From Saxidomus purpurata (lineage: Eukaryota; Mollusca; Bivalvia; Venerida; Veneridae), in the NCBI GenBank assembly GCA_022818135.1, contig JAFMSR010000007.1, forward strand, positions 9,452,311 to 9,516,310: DNA of 64,000 nt, read 5' to 3'. Every line of letters starts with the position of its first letter. Position 1 is the stretch's first letter. Below are positions 48,429 through 61,680 of this stretch, piece after piece. The notes beneath the pieces are model-generated. The model saw only the letters and a list, made by a program, of their open reading frames with translations. It ran no database searches and was not told where the DNA came from. The position numbers and the translations under genes were made by a program.

Positions 48429-51093
48429 GGCCATCCTTAAAAAATTGTTTGTTTGCCCTAACGCGACCCAGAATTTTTTCAGTGGGTAGGTAGGTAGGTC
48501 TTTTTTTTTTTTAATTTTTTTTTTTTTGATTTTCAGATGTTTTATAGATGTTGTATTAACTCGGTATAACTCGGTACATACAGTGACATGTATGTTGTAT
48601 CTTAGATTAATAGCTGACATATTGTACACTTAATATTTGCACCTTTCTTGTCTTAATATTTCTCTATTTCTTCTGTTGTATGTACCTATTAGCTATTACC
48701 ACCCCACTGTAGAATGCTATTAACCTGCTTTGTAACATATCTGCATGGGTGGTGGTTTGCACATTACCATTTTAGCCATAAGCCAGGCTCCCAAAGTGCT
48801 TAACAAGGCTCATTCCAGAAGTCCTTTAATAGTGTTGTAAAATCATTCAAACCGTAAATTTGAAGAAGTTATTAAGTTATAGAATGTCAAACAACTCAGT
48901 GTCGGAGTGAGCCTTGTATTTGGACCTGTGGCCAGGTTAGGAACAGGTCCACATAAAAAATCTATAAAATTTGAACTTCAACATAGGAAAATTAATTTGT
49001 ACCATTGTAAAAATTTAATTTAATTATGCGAGAACTTACAAAATGTTCAGATAATATCAAATTGAGTGGAATTTTTTCATCTGACATTGCCAGGTTTAAC
49101 ATTTAGTTCTGGCTTCCAAAACTCTAAATGCCGCTATTTTGATATTTTGTTTTTCGTCAGGTGCAGCTTTAGAGTTTTGGATCAGTAGGGAAATATGGTC
49201 ATGTTTAGGTCATAAATTTATTAATTCATATTTTCAAACCAATTACGATGTTCTACAACCAATGTTGACTACAAAAACATCGATTTTTCAAACATGAATC
49301 ATTTTGTTTACATTTACAACGGACTTTCGTATGACGCAATCGCACTTATTTTTCATGTAGTTCAGAATGCTTGATATTTCCTTTTGATTAGTGTTTAGAT
49401 GATATAAAGGACGAGTGTAAATATAAAATAGCATTTACCACTATGTTTTTTAATTTGAAAACAAAATTACTTTATTTTCGACGCGGTACATAAAGTCAGG
49501 GTCCGTATATTACGGACCCTGATAAAGTGTTCGCGCCAAAACGCACGTGGTCATGTAAATGAATAAACTTTCCCTGATTGTGACCGCAATCGGAATCTTC
49601 GGCGATTTCCCGCAGATATCCTTTTCCAAAGGTTCGTGGGAATGGCCACGTGATAATTGTCAAATCGGCAAGATGGCTATCAATATGTGAAAATTCTGAC
49701 CTGCTCGAAACTTTTGTTTTGCTTTACGCTAAATAGATACAATTGGCAAGATTATAGTCTTATTAATAAAATTATTTATTCTTTTCATTCATTTCTTATG
49801 AAATACTGAAATGCGAGCGTGTCAGATTTCTCACCTTTATGTTGACTTACAGTATTTATTTCCATTTAAAGTAAGCTGTAATTGGTCCCTTAGCATTTGT
49901 CACCAGCGGTAGGTGTGGAAAATGTGGCCTGTCGTAAAGGGTGACGCAAAACTGTTTGCAAATCCAAGCTATGTGACACCACTGACTGAGTAATGTTTGT
50001 CAATTTGTGGATGCAAACAAATATTTATCAATTAACATTAAAAAAGTTCTAACTGTTCTTTATAAAACAAAACGCGGCGTTCCAGCGTGTTCGTGTTTTT
50101 GTCATTTATTGTTTCAGCAACTGTCAAAGTCAACGTTTTTCCAGTAATATTTATTTTAATGAATAACATTTGCCGAATAAATTATTTTAACTGCAACCTC
50201 CTCAGTCATAAAAGATAAAGCTGCAGGTGTCACGAGATCAAAAAACAATCGCCGACGCTATATTGTACATGTGAGTTTTCTTTGATCTTCGAGAAGCACG
50301 TGGCATCAAAAAGACCGAGATATTTGACAGTTCGAGACATGTAACAGTAGCTTTAGACAATAGTCTGATAATTTTGGATTATAAAAATAATAGTTTGGAA
50401 TAAATAATGTTATGAGTAAGTTTTATTTTTGGTGATAAAATATATTGAACACGCTTTACAAAATGTACGTCGGTCGCCAAATCTTTTTGAATTAATATGC
50501 ATACAACAGTGTGGACACATTTCTACTGAATATAATAAATCTGATTTTTATTTCCCGTAAACCCGTTAATTTACGTGTAAAACCACTCGGAATGTCGCAA
50601 ATACACTCCCGCGAAGTGCCGTAATATTTCTCCGTACTCCAAGTCACTTCAGGCACTCCCAAGCTCACTCGGAAGTCCGAGCTTTGCAGAATCCTCTAGA
50701 CATGTACTGATTAGCATATAAAATAAAAATCTTAACCTGGTTCTTGTTTGTTTCACATAATTTGGTCTTAATGTGAAATCTGGACAGGTGAATTTTGACC
50801 TCGGACAAGTGAATTTGTACATCTCACTCGTCCGCGGAAAAGTGAAAAAATAAAGGATTTCCACACCCCTGCACGTTCTGTCAAGCATAGTCGAGGATAA
50901 CTGATTGGTATTACTTACGAAAGAACTACAGAAAAGAAATACCGGAAAGATGGAAAATGACAAAAAACGGAACGGTTTTTCTCGACGGCAGAACATTTTT
51001 TTTTTGGCTTTCAGATCCAAAAAAAAAGTCTGTCGGGAGGATTTTCATCAGTCGGTCGCGTTAGGGCAAACAAACAATTTTTTAAGGATGGCC
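48429..51093. mobile_element. 2.67-kb TIR element with TAA duplication, inserted in Ty3/gypsy
   Basis: TIRs of about 40 bp begin GGCCATCCTTAAAAAATTGT and continue TTGTTTGCCCTAACGCGACC; the right end is the inverted copy ending at 51093. TAA flanks both sides (48426-48428, 51094-51096). A 3-bp TAA/TTA duplication fits PIF/Harbinger-type insertion. No transposase frame is visible, so it is probably non-autonomous. It contains the palindrome at 49497-49521. Confidence 0.8.
49497..49521. repeat. Perfect 11-bp-arm palindrome
   Basis: CAGGGTCCGTA, TAT, TACGGACCCTG. It lies in the interior of the 2.67-kb TIR element. Role unknown. Confidence 0.8.
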
Positions 51094-51096
51094 TAA

Positions 51097-51600
51097 TGTA
51101 ATCAAAAGTCTTGACCTATTATTCCGCCTTGATCAATGTCACAAATAAGAACTTGCTGTTCAAAAGAGTGTCCATCTAACTAAATAGAACTATTGACTTT
51201 TCCAAGTGTTTTTATTGAACCACCGCTGGCATCATGTACAGGTGTAAGGAAAGGTTCAGGTTTCGGTCTTTTATCATATGGAATGTCATTGAATTTATTT
51301 TCAGACAAAATTGTTACTGTATAGCCATTTTCTATTAGAAATTCAACTTCGTGACCTAAAGTTGTACCTTTTGTATAAAAACCATTGTCCCATTCCTTCT
51401 CTAATATGTGCCCTGTTCTAACAGAATCTGATTTATTTGCAGCAGGCCTAGCCTCCGTCGATGTCGACTCATAGCCTACTGAGTCGACACTTGCCTGTTT
51501 ACCGACAAATTTGAATTAGCATTTTGTTGGAAGTTCTCTGGTTGTCGATATCTTCTGTTGGTAAAAAAGTTGTTACCTCCATTGTAACTGTTGCGTGTAA
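51097..51600 (-). pseudogene. Ty3/gypsy gag end and aspartic protease
   Basis: Minus strand. An Asn/Gln-rich stretch resembling the end of gag (RNSYNGGNNFFTNRRY) is followed by a retropepsin-like domain: GHEVEFLIENGYTVTILS, PVHDASGGSIKTLGKV, then GIIGQDF near 51100. At the active site the family D-T/S-G-A is E-N-G-Y, so catalysis is lost. A stop interrupts the end of the domain. The region borders copy 2 of the segmental duplication at about 51600. Confidence 0.75.
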
Positions 51601-52624
51601 ATAATACCACGTGATATTAGCTGCAAAGTCAGTGTCATGTTTTACTTGCAAAACGTTTATGTATACAGTAGTATAATCATATCCACTGCTATTGAAATAG
51701 ATAAATACCACTTTTCTATAAATGTTGTTAAACGGTGAGTTCTACCGTGGTCATACAATAAAGCACATGGTGACTGATGATTTCAGATATTCCAAGATAT
51801 ATCTGTGAATATCGTTATCAATGGACCCGAGGCCCATGATATTCACCTCCGGCCTTAGTTAATACATTCCTCGGGTACATAATGTTGGACATTCGTCTCA
51901 TCATTAGTCAATATTTGTTTTCTATCCACTAACAAATCAATTATCATATGTGGTACAATGTAAAATATTTACATGTGACTTGAGACACAATACAAATCAC
52001 AATAATATATAAGTAATATTACCCTTTAGGATGACCAATCTTCATTATGGTCAAATAAAAATATCAATGCGTGTAAAAGCTTTCAAACATGCAACAAATG
52101 ACTGAGTTTTATCTCTCATTTGTAGACAGAAATAGATAGACAACGTTAGTACTACCAAAATTGATGAGAAATAAAACAACGTCATGTTTAATGTTAAACA
52201 ATTAATAACTGAAACTTAAACAGGCCTCGAAAAACAAAATGCAGCAAAGACGACTTTGTTTGTGACCGAAATTATCAAAGTACAAAAACCCTCCCACGCA
52301 TAATGTACAATTCAAGTGAATAATAATAATAAAAACGAGTGTTTTAATAGAAAAAATTATGTGTCTAGAATAAAGTCTTCCGAGGAATGTAAATTTGTAT
52401 CATGTTATACTTACGTATGATAAAATAATTCTTAAAGTCCCTGTATTACAGTTTGATTCTCATTTTGTCTTCAAAGAGAGCCTACAGAGTGCAGTTAAAT
52501 GTATTTTGTAAAATCTATGATGACAAAAGTTGATGGAATCGCAGAAAGGAGCTTATAGTCACCTTACTTTTCTTCCCAGGAGAAACGTATCTGTCTGAAA
52601 GATTAAAGCCTTAATTATCCAACA

Positions 52625-52745
52625 GGAATGCCACGTAAAAAGTAGCCTCCCAAAAAGCTGCACAGTCCCGAAGTGCACCACCCCACCCACACCACACGCA
52701 CCCACCCCCCCACCCCACTTTGAAGGCCAAGCAAAAACAAAACTG
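52625..52745 (-). mobile_element. Decayed PLE 3' fragment in copy 2
   Basis: The plus strand has GGAATGCCACGT, AGCCTCCCAAAAAG and GAAGTGCACCACC, matching the complement of the PLE 3' end with many differences, then a CCCACC-rich tail in place of the (CA)n tract. The matching place in copy 1 (about 17335) lacks it, so it entered after the duplication, but it is older than the other PLE copies. Confidence 0.65.
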
Positions 52746-53955
52746 CACATAAAAGATAAGATAGCTTCGTATCAAAAACAAATATGCTTACAGTATGTTG
52801 TGTTAAGCGACAGTTAAAGAGCCTGTCTTATCGTTTAGTTCTTATAGTAATACTATGTAAAACAATATTTATTTGAAGAGCGTTCGATGAAATTTTGACG
52901 CAATTTAGTTTCGTTTTGCCAAAGAATGGAAAGGTACGATGGACGGTTTTCGAAATACCTCTTTTATTTATTGATTGACATAGGCACAATTATGACTGTT
53001 TGTACATAAAGCACATTAAATACGATGTCTTGTACTTTCTTCTTATATTAAAAGATAATCATATATTCTATAGTCGCTGTAGCAACATTATGTTGTCATA
53101 AGCGGGGTTATCAGAAAATGTTCAAAATAATAGTGGACTTTTGACACAAGGGAAGCCCATATTTCCCCGAAAATTTTATTGAATTGCATACAACGTCACG
53201 ACAACTTCAAAGATTTTTGTAGGACGTTACATTTGTATATTCTTCAATCAGGCTCTGTTCAATCCAAAGAGGTAATACTCTCTTAGAAGGGATGGAAAAT
53301 AAATCGAGAGTAAAGATATTCGTATAAATGTTACGTTTAAATCAAAAGCAATATAATTAAGACAATATATACGACAGAACATCAAAAAGTTGTTGGCCTA
53401 ACATTGTCAACAAAACTTCTCAAACATTCCATTCATTTTATATTTTCAACAGACCAATACTTGATTTCAATACATTTATTCCAGCGATGCTCCAACTAAA
53501 TTATACCATATCGAAAGAAAATTTCTTCCTGATTCAATAAAAGTGCTTCGAAAATTACGCAAATATTAAGTGTCAAAATGCCTACTTGTGTATTTCTGGT
53601 AAATTATTCGGCATGTTAACCTCTCAGCATCGACGGTCAATACATCTTTAATTGCAAAATAAGTTTTAAATAACACTCATCAGCTGCAGATACTGCAACT
53701 TGTAAGATGTGCGCAGTTGAGTTATCCTGAAGCAAAATGATACTTGCTTTGAGTTTTTCTCTATGTTTTTCTGGAATGTTCTCCTTTACTTCTAGTATTC
53801 CATTACTGCCCAGTGATAGTTCTCTGAAGATAATCTTTCACAGTAATACCTCTGTAATTTCAGAATACTGATACCATAACTTTGCTTACTGGTGTCGTCA
53901 GCTTGAAATTTATAGGTGGTGGCGAACCTTGATGTTTCCACTGCGTTAAAACCTT

Positions 53956-54051
53956 TTGACGACTTACACATTGTGATGCATTTTATTATTTTACGGAATG
54001 AGCTTGACGACTTACACATTGTGATGCATTTTATTATTTTACGGAATGAGC
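53956..54051. repeat. 48-bp direct tandem duplication
   Basis: TTGACGACTTACACATTGTG to CGGAATGAGC occurs twice in a row without differences. The corresponding part of copy 1 (18570-18615) has one unit. Recent slippage-type event. Confidence 0.9.
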
Positions 54052-56372
54052 TTCTTGAGAGTTATAACGTTTCCCGAGAATGTGCATTATTTCATGTAAA
54101 GACTCTGTTAGCAGTTGCAATACACAGTTTAAGTGCTGAGGAACGGAAAATACAGTATTACTAAAAGTTAAATGATGAGCCACTTTTGGCTTGAATTGTC
54201 TGTGTTCCAACATACACATTTTAAAAACTGACCATTTGCTCAGAAAAGTAGAGGATACATTTGTGAAAGTCAACAGCGAGCCGCCAAGTAAATAATTAAA
54301 AAGCACCCATTTGCCTATAACATATCCCAAATCTCTGTAGTAAATTACGGAAAATTTACAAATGATAGCGTTTCACGCTAGAATTAATTCTAAGGTACTG
54401 TTTTTGTACGCTTGATGTATAAAATTGTCCGGTTTGCCAAAGCACAGCTTCATTTGATTACACCTGGTCAGCTTTGGTGTCTGCTTTTCGCTGTGTCATA
54501 ATAAGAGCTTATGCATCAAAAGACATAAGCTGTTCCTATGCAAGTACAATAGAAGTAGATATAATAAATTATTATCAACTTGTGACCATACCTGTCTGTA
54601 GTCCACTCGCTCGTATTTTCATGTCATTTAAAAGTTAAAAGTTCTGTTCATCTGCAATTTTAATTTGCACATAAACATAAATCTTATTTTAACATGCAAC
54701 AACATATCCTATATTATATTTAACGGGAAAAACGTGTAATCACTATGTACATTTGAATATTTCTATCGCGTTTATGCCAGTTTCAAATTGTCTTTCTGTC
54801 AAAAATATTTAATAATAGATTTTTTAACAGACTGGCACAATGCAATTGACTTAAAGGAAAACATTAAAGATTGCGAACTTTATGCTATCAATCTACTGAC
54901 CTGTCTGAAAAAAACCATGACTCTCCTGTTTGTGTTTTTGTTTTGATTTTTAACAATGTATGTCTGTGACCATTTAAAGATATTATAAATGGTTTCATTG
55001 CAAAATCGTGTCATTTTGATAAGAGGTCTGTAAAAATCAGGGTATTATATCGTACTACATATATTTACATGCAACAGAAATGAATATTGTACCCAAGGAA
55101 ACCTCCAAAACTTCTTCTTTTGTACATGAATGAAACATTAATGCAAAAAATGTAACGATGTTGATCTTTTGCAGGAAAGCATTTCAATAATATTCTACCA
55201 ATTGTACTTACATATGGAATGGTGGAAGTTAATGCGGGGAATTAATTAGGAAACAGTCTTGTTTGAGAGAAAGTAATCTTACCTTATCTACAGTTAATTC
55301 AATTCATAGGGGCATTTCAATCTATTGTTTCTGCTGTAAATGTCATTTTCTTTGCAAACCTTTCATTTACCGTACTTTCATTGTGATTTTAAATAAAAGA
55401 AACGCACTCAAACTCGCATATAAAGACGCTTAAAATATTGAAAACAAGTGATGTCGTATACATACGACGGTTCATTAACACTGTGGATGAACGACCACCG
55501 GATATTGGGGCAAAAGTGAGCACATATAATTAGTTTTCGCGAGTAACGTATAACAACTGGGGTAAGTTCAAACCCGATTTTCACTCTGATGCATATTATA
55601 TTGTGTCTTTTTGTGTGTTTTCAGATACTTTAATGACTGTCCAAGCCGAATAAATGCTCGTTGTGCAACATATATATGTTGAAATGTTGAAAATGTCCAA
55701 AACAAATAGTGTGCTCACTCGAAAAATCTCGACCGTTGGCAAAGTATGCCGTTTCATTTGATAATTCATTCACATATTAATAATCTGAATACGGCATATC
55801 ATTTGCCTAACGACAACATATTAATGGTTAAAATTTCATCATTTAAGACGACAGTATAGCGGAGATACGGCTCTCCAAACATTTTAATTACTGTACTGGG
55901 TATTGGTTAAAGGTGTACTGAGTATTGACGGAGTGAGCAAATCACTGTACGAGTATTGCTCAAGAAATGAGTAAAAATTAAAAATTTGAAACTGAAATGT
56001 GTTTATTGTTATCAGTTGAATGTATGAATTCAGGAAGTGGGATGTTTTGCACGGTCTATTAAACTTGATAATTTATACTCTAAAAGTGTTTTTAAAGTGT
56101 TTTGTCTGGCGTTTTGAGTTTAGACACACATTAGACACACATGTACATTATATTTATATTTTTAATTTTCACCAAATAATCAACAATATCGCGTGTAAAT
56201 GGATATGCTGTGCGTACTGCACTAACCATTCATGACTCTGAGTTGAAGTGCTTTGAATGTTATCTACAACTACAAACATTTGTCTAAAATACGTATAAGT
56301 TGTAAGATAAAATGCAGTGTTTTTTTCTATTTAATGCAAAATAGCGGAACACTCTGCCACAATTCCAGCGTG

Positions 56373-56455
56373 TGTGTGTGTGTGCGTGTGCGTGCGTGCT
56401 TGCGTGTGTGCGTGTGTGTGTGTGCGTGCGTGTGAGTGTGCGTGCTTGTGAGTGT
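56373..56455 (+). repeat. GT/GC-rich microsatellite
   Basis: An imperfect (GTGTGC)n/(GT)n tract inside the 55.5-57.9 kb TIR element. Confidence 0.9.
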
Positions 56456-56879
56456 TGTATAGCAACACAATAAAAAAACAACTTTTTACGAATTATCATA
56501 AAAGCATTACTGCAACATTCTTTTTATCGAAGTGTATACCTATCGATAAAATGAATTCACGATGCTTCGAAAAAATGGTCCTTAATCCCTACTATTATCT
56601 AAACAATTCGTTACTTTCCGATGATCGCTTTGGCTTTGTTCGATGTATACAGGGCAATCAACGTGAAGATATCAAGCAAGTTTAAACGCTTGCCCGTGAT
56701 GTGAATATTTAGTTTTCCGGGATGTGTAAATTCAAATTTTTTGTAGAAATAGAATTGATTTTGGAATGCAAGATGTCATACTGAACCTGAAATTGGTTTG
56801 ATCTAAAACATTTTAAAATAAATTTAAAGAGGTATATCAACTAGCATAATAATTATATTGCAAAAACAAGGTTTTTTCT

Positions 56880-57260
56880 ATGAGTTTACCCACTGACCTA
56901 GTTTTGGACCACAGATGACCCATATGCTACTCAATCTAGAGTCACCATGACTGTACATAATTCCGCCTAAGGATCATGAAGATTCAATGAAAAATGAAAC
57001 ATCTATTGTATACACAAGGGTTTTCATTGATTTGATCCAGTGACCTAATTTTTGACCCAACTTGACTCATATTAGTACTCGACCTAAAGTTCACCAAAGC
57101 AATCATACTAACCAAGTTTATGGAGATCGAATGAAAAATGAGACATTTATTGCATACAAAAGTTTGGTCTATGATTTGATCCCACGACCAAGGTTTTGAA
57201 ACAAGATTACCCATATTCGAATAGACCTTGATTAGATAAAGGCAGTCATACTGATCAAGT
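56880..57260. repeat. Tandem repeat of about 120 bp inside the TIR element
   Basis: Three diverged units share TTTGATCC(A/C)(G/C)TGACC, ACTCATATTAGTACTCGACC and TGAAAAATGA(A/G)AC. Non-coding. Confidence 0.65.
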
Positions 57261-58229
57261 TTCCCGAAGCTTCAGTGAAAAATGCAGTCTCATTTGCATA
57301 CACAAGGTAAAATGTGCACAGGCGACACGCAGACGACAGAAAGACATAAAGACGACGGACACCATAAGATCACAATTACCAACCTTGGGTACTTCGTGTT
57401 GTGTTGAGCTAAAAAACGCTTTTAAAAGCAGCAGAATATTTATTTACTCACTTTTAATGCCCAATACTCAGTACACGTTAGTATCAATACTCCGGTACAC
57501 CAGAAATCAAAACAAACAATACCCAGTACACTAACTTTAGTTATATATGTATCAATATTTTGGCCCCGAAATAACGTTTGTTGACAAGATCTTGGACACT
57601 TATGCCTGGTACTTGCCCAAATGAATTGCTCGATTCAGATTATTCAAATCTAAGCACATTTGCGAAATAAAACGGTAAACATTACCAACGGTCGAACTTT
57701 TAATGAGCAGGCGTTTGTTTTTGGTAATTGAACTATTAACCGACAAAATTTCAGCTCGTGTATACAATGGACTAAGAGAGTCATCGAAGTATCCAAAAAC
57801 ACAAAAATAAACACAAGATATTGTGCATAAGATTAAATATCGGATTTTTACTTACCCCAATTGTAAACGTTCCTCGCGAAAACTAATTATCTGTGCTCAC
57901 TTTCGCCCCAATATCCGGTGGTCGTTCATCCGCAGTGATTAAGATTGATAACATACAATGTAACTTTCCATTGTAACAGTTTTGTTCTTGCTATTACTTT
58001 AATAGAAAACCTATCTATGTGTAAATTTAATTACTCTGGTGGTGTATATAAAGATAATATCCATTAATACGATAGTTGAAGACGAAATTGTCGGTCTGAC
58101 ATGATGATGCAGGAATGAGGAGAAATGTTAAATTGAGTAAACGTAGCTCTCTGATCAAACGCTGGATGTTGTCATAATAACTTCAAAATTATCAAGGGTT
58201 TAAGAAGAGATTTGTCATGGTATCAATAA

Positions 58230-58465
58230 TGTAGAATAGCCAAATAACAGAGCTACGTAAAACACCAGAAGTGACCAGAATCGTCAGAAAAGCAATCATA
58301 TATATTAAGATGTTCATATTGTTACGTGGAGTAAAATGTTTCAATACAAGTCTAATTTTCTGTATCCAATAAACAAGCCTGTTGGGGAACCTAACGAAAT
58401 CATCAGAGTTGTTTACTTATCAAAAGTCATTAAAAGATATAAGACACCACCTAAATATAATTCAA
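58230..58465 (+). pseudogene. Copy-2 counterpart of the 28.8-kb hypothetical frame
   Basis: Collinear with 28791-29072 but with small indels that break the frame. Segments such as PVGEPNEIIRVVYLSKVIK keep the reading frame of the copy-1 version, with mostly conservative changes. If the copy-1 frame is real, this is its decayed duplicate. Confidence 0.3.
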
Positions 58466-59035
58466 GATAATAGCATTTTTACCCTGGACAAAATAAAATT
58501 TAATGAGAAAAGGAAAAGAAATAGGATGGAAAAAATCTAATATTAAAGCAAATAAACGTCTGGAACTACAAAAGTACATCGAATTTTAGTTAAGGTGAGG
58601 GACAGTAATGTTTAACACTCTTACAGACATGGTTAAAGCGACTAAATCTAAATTTACTTCTTTACCAGATACAAAATTCACTTTGCTGATCGCAATATAC
58701 ATAATTAATCATGAAACAGACTATAAACATGACAGCTAAAATGTATTCTTGATCAACTCATCTCTGAAATCAATACTGTTATAACATACCAGAATATATA
58801 GAAAATATGTTTAGCCAATTCATGTAGAATTATCCCTTATTTTAGGAGACGTACAGTTACCAGGACTTTGATATCAGTTTTCTATTGTAAATTTGGTTAA
58901 AGTCGCAACATTTAAATCGTTATTGTTTTCTTAGATTGTGCATATTGTGGCTCCCTTGGATAGAACAGTAAAAATTGCAAGAAAGTTGAACATGAAACCA
59001 GTAAAGACATAACAAGTGACAGGAAATTGTCACAA

Positions 59036-59775
59036 AACCAGGTTTTCATTTTCCAGTCTGCTGGCCGAGCGCAAATGTGTTTTTAAAGTCAGTAGATATA
59101 CATAATGTGAAAAAGAAACAAAGGTCTTCTTCTATATATTACATGTGTAAAAAAAGCAAAGGGCCATAATTCAGGCAAAATTGATCCAAACACAAAACCC
59201 AGACAATATGCACAGTATTCTACCTTTTATATATACTTAAATAAGGAGACACAAAATTGCTAACGGACGGAAGGACGGACGACCAGGGGCATAACATTAT
59301 ATATTCAAAATTCTTTAGTTCACAATTATAGTTCTGTGAAAGTTTGGTTAAAATCCCTTGAGAAACGTAGGAAGAGTATGTTTCTATATATATTACATTA
59401 TGTGGAAAAAACAAAGGCCCATAATTCTGTCAGAAATGATCAATTCACAAAACCCCGACAATATGCGCCAGGGCACTTGGTGAACAGTAATTATGTGAAA
59501 GTTTGATTGAAATCCCTTGAGAAATCTAGAAGAAGTTGCGCACAGAAGAATTACATATGTGAAAAAAACAAAGGGCCATAATTAGGTCAAAAATGACCAA
59601 ATCACAAAACCCCGACAATATGCGCCAGGGCACTTCATGACAATACTTCTGTGAAAGTTTGGTTGAAATCCGTTGAGAAATGTAGGAGGAGTTGCGCACA
59701 GAAGAAATTGTTTACGCCCGCCCGCCGACGTACCTCAATCTAATAACCAGGATTTTTCCTTCGGAAAACCTGGTT
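59036..59775. mobile_element. TIR-bounded dispersed repeat
   Basis: The left end AACCAGGTTTTC and the right end GAAAACCTGGTT are perfect inverses. The inside contains about three diverged units with AAAGGGCCATAATT, CACAAAACCCCGACAATATG and GTGAAAGTTTGGTTGAAATC, then CGCCCGCCCGCCGACGTACC near the right end. A stray copy of the end (AAACCAGGTTTTC) also occurs at 8943. No coding capacity. Confidence 0.7.
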
Positions 59776-60946
59776 AACAAAACGTCTATAAAAGACTATG
59801 AAAATAAATGAAATAAACGGATATTTTATGTACCCAATGATCTTATCATTGTTCATTCCAAAGTTAAACAGAACAAATAGATCGTGCATGCGGTTACACC
59901 AATTAACAATATATAATTGATGAGACTCTACTTTAAGAAAGCTGCTTTTATAAGTTAGCCATTCAAGAAAATAAAACAAAACTATACAGTACTGTATATA
60001 ATAACGCTACCCGATGATAGTTAATCCTGTTGAGCACACAACGTCCACTGCCCCAGTGACTAATACTTCATAACAATCCTTGATATAGTGACATGACTGT
60101 TGACCACAGGAGTGATATTGACCATTTTCATGGTGAGATGAACATTTGACCCAACTTTGATGAAAATCCTTCAAAGGGTAAAGGAGAAAATGGTCTAGTG
60201 ATCATTGATCCTAAATGTGACCTTGATCTTTGGCAGGCTTGGTTGAAACATGAATATTGCATGTTTTCACTGTGTGGTGAACATTTTACTGAAGGTTGTA
60301 AAAGATCCTAAAGGAGATATAGTCTTTTGACCTTTGATCCTGAAATGTGATCTTAACGTTGAGCAGCCAATGTATGAGAAATAGAATCTATATGTGAGAC
60401 GTTATTTTAAAATTAGTTTGTGTTTGGAAAAGTTACAACCCCGTCACAAAACATTACACTTAATTACACTCAAGTTTGAGTAATTTGTTTGGCATTGACA
60501 TTCAATGTGGCCCACTTGAGCGTTTTAGATTGTTGTACGTTAGGGTTGGGTATCTGTTACGTTTAAATGTCACTCCCTCGAGTAGATCCCTCTATAAAAG
60601 ACATCAACGCGCACAAAGAATTAGACTCCGTTCTCTCAAAATTATCTGACATTTAAGATATTAAATGCATCCATTTACGGCAAGCAATAGTTTTTAAATG
60701 GTTGTCGATAGGTTCATTTGTCACAAGAAGCAGAAATTAATTGTAAATAAGTAAGCTCTGCATGCCTTTCTATTCATTAACGAAGCAAGTTGAGTGTAAC
60801 ACTGTTAACCCTTTCAATTGAATGTGATTAATCGAGATATTCTGCTATCATTCAATAATGGCTTTCCCAAATTTGACATGTAAATAGATAGATATTTCTT
60901 TTTTTTTCTTGATGCATTCTCTTATCTCAGTAAAGGATGTGTGTCT

Positions 60947-61680
60947 CTAAAGCTGCTCACTCTCAGATTTTGGTACAAAAATAACATATTTTAGAGTATA
61001 TAGTCATATAAAAAGGTGTATCTATAGATTTGAAAGAATACGCTACCAAATGAAATTCTAGTACAAACATATAGTGTAAAACCAGTATTTTCAATCGATT
61101 TTTGCAAATTCCTAACTATATTGTTTGCGCTCCCGAAGTGGGGCATATTAAAATCGTATCGTCCGTCTGTCCGCCCGTCTGTGTGACCGTACATGCCCAG
61201 CCCAGTAGACATTACGTGGTTAGGGTTTGAGTACAACTTAGCATTGTGAGGTTCTTTGAGTTCATTCCGTCAATATGGGGTTAACAATGTCATTGTGGGG
61301 TTAAAAAAGATCAAAGAAAGATCAAAGGGATAACCACACAAAGTCCGTCTGGTAAGAACGTCGCCCGTGTTCGTGTCCGGGCTCTAACTTTGTCATGTAT
61401 TGAAGGTTTTTGAAATTACTTGGCACAAGTGTTAAGCACATCAAGACAACGTGTCGCGTAAAAGACCCAAGTCCCTACCTCAGAGGTCAAGGTCAATTAG
61501 AGTTTGAAGGTAATGGAATCTTGTATATTTGCACACATTCGTGTCCGGACTATAACTTTGTCATACATTGATTGATTTTAAAATGTTCAACACATCAAGC
61601 CAACGTGTCGCAAGCAAGACCCACGTCCGTACCTCAAAGGTCAATGTCACACTTAGAGATCGCTTCTCTGTCAGGTCATC
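60947..61680. mobile_element. Second copy of the 3.2-kb TIR/minisatellite element, right end lost
   Basis: Begins with the same TIR (AGCTGCTCACTCTCAG) in the same orientation as at 3174. It contains GGGGCATATTAAAATCGTA and two to three minisatellite units (GTGTCCGGACTATAACTTT). It fades near 61680 without the right TIR. The segment 61015-61110 is inverted relative to its counterpart at 3290-3425. Confidence 0.65.

Larger units (their letters stand above)
55480..57937. mobile_element. 2.46-kb Transib-like or CMC-like TIR element with ATTAA duplication
   Basis: The ends are CACTGTGGATGAACGACCAC on the left and the inverse of CACTGCGGATGAACGACCAC on the right. Similarity extends about 80 bp closely and further in patches to several hundred bp. 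ATTAA flanks it directly on both sides (55475-55479, 57938-57942). Copy 1 at about 27690 has the uninterrupted site, GGTTTATTTAGATTGATAAC. The first seven bases, CACTGTG, fit the Transib-type CACWRTG consensus, and a 5-bp duplication also fits Transib; CMC-type elements start similarly. No transposase frame is seen, so it is non-autonomous. Confidence 0.8.

Noticed and set aside
60150..60185. TGATGAAAATCC resembling a hammerhead core
   Set aside because: No paired stem and no GAAA box at the right distance.
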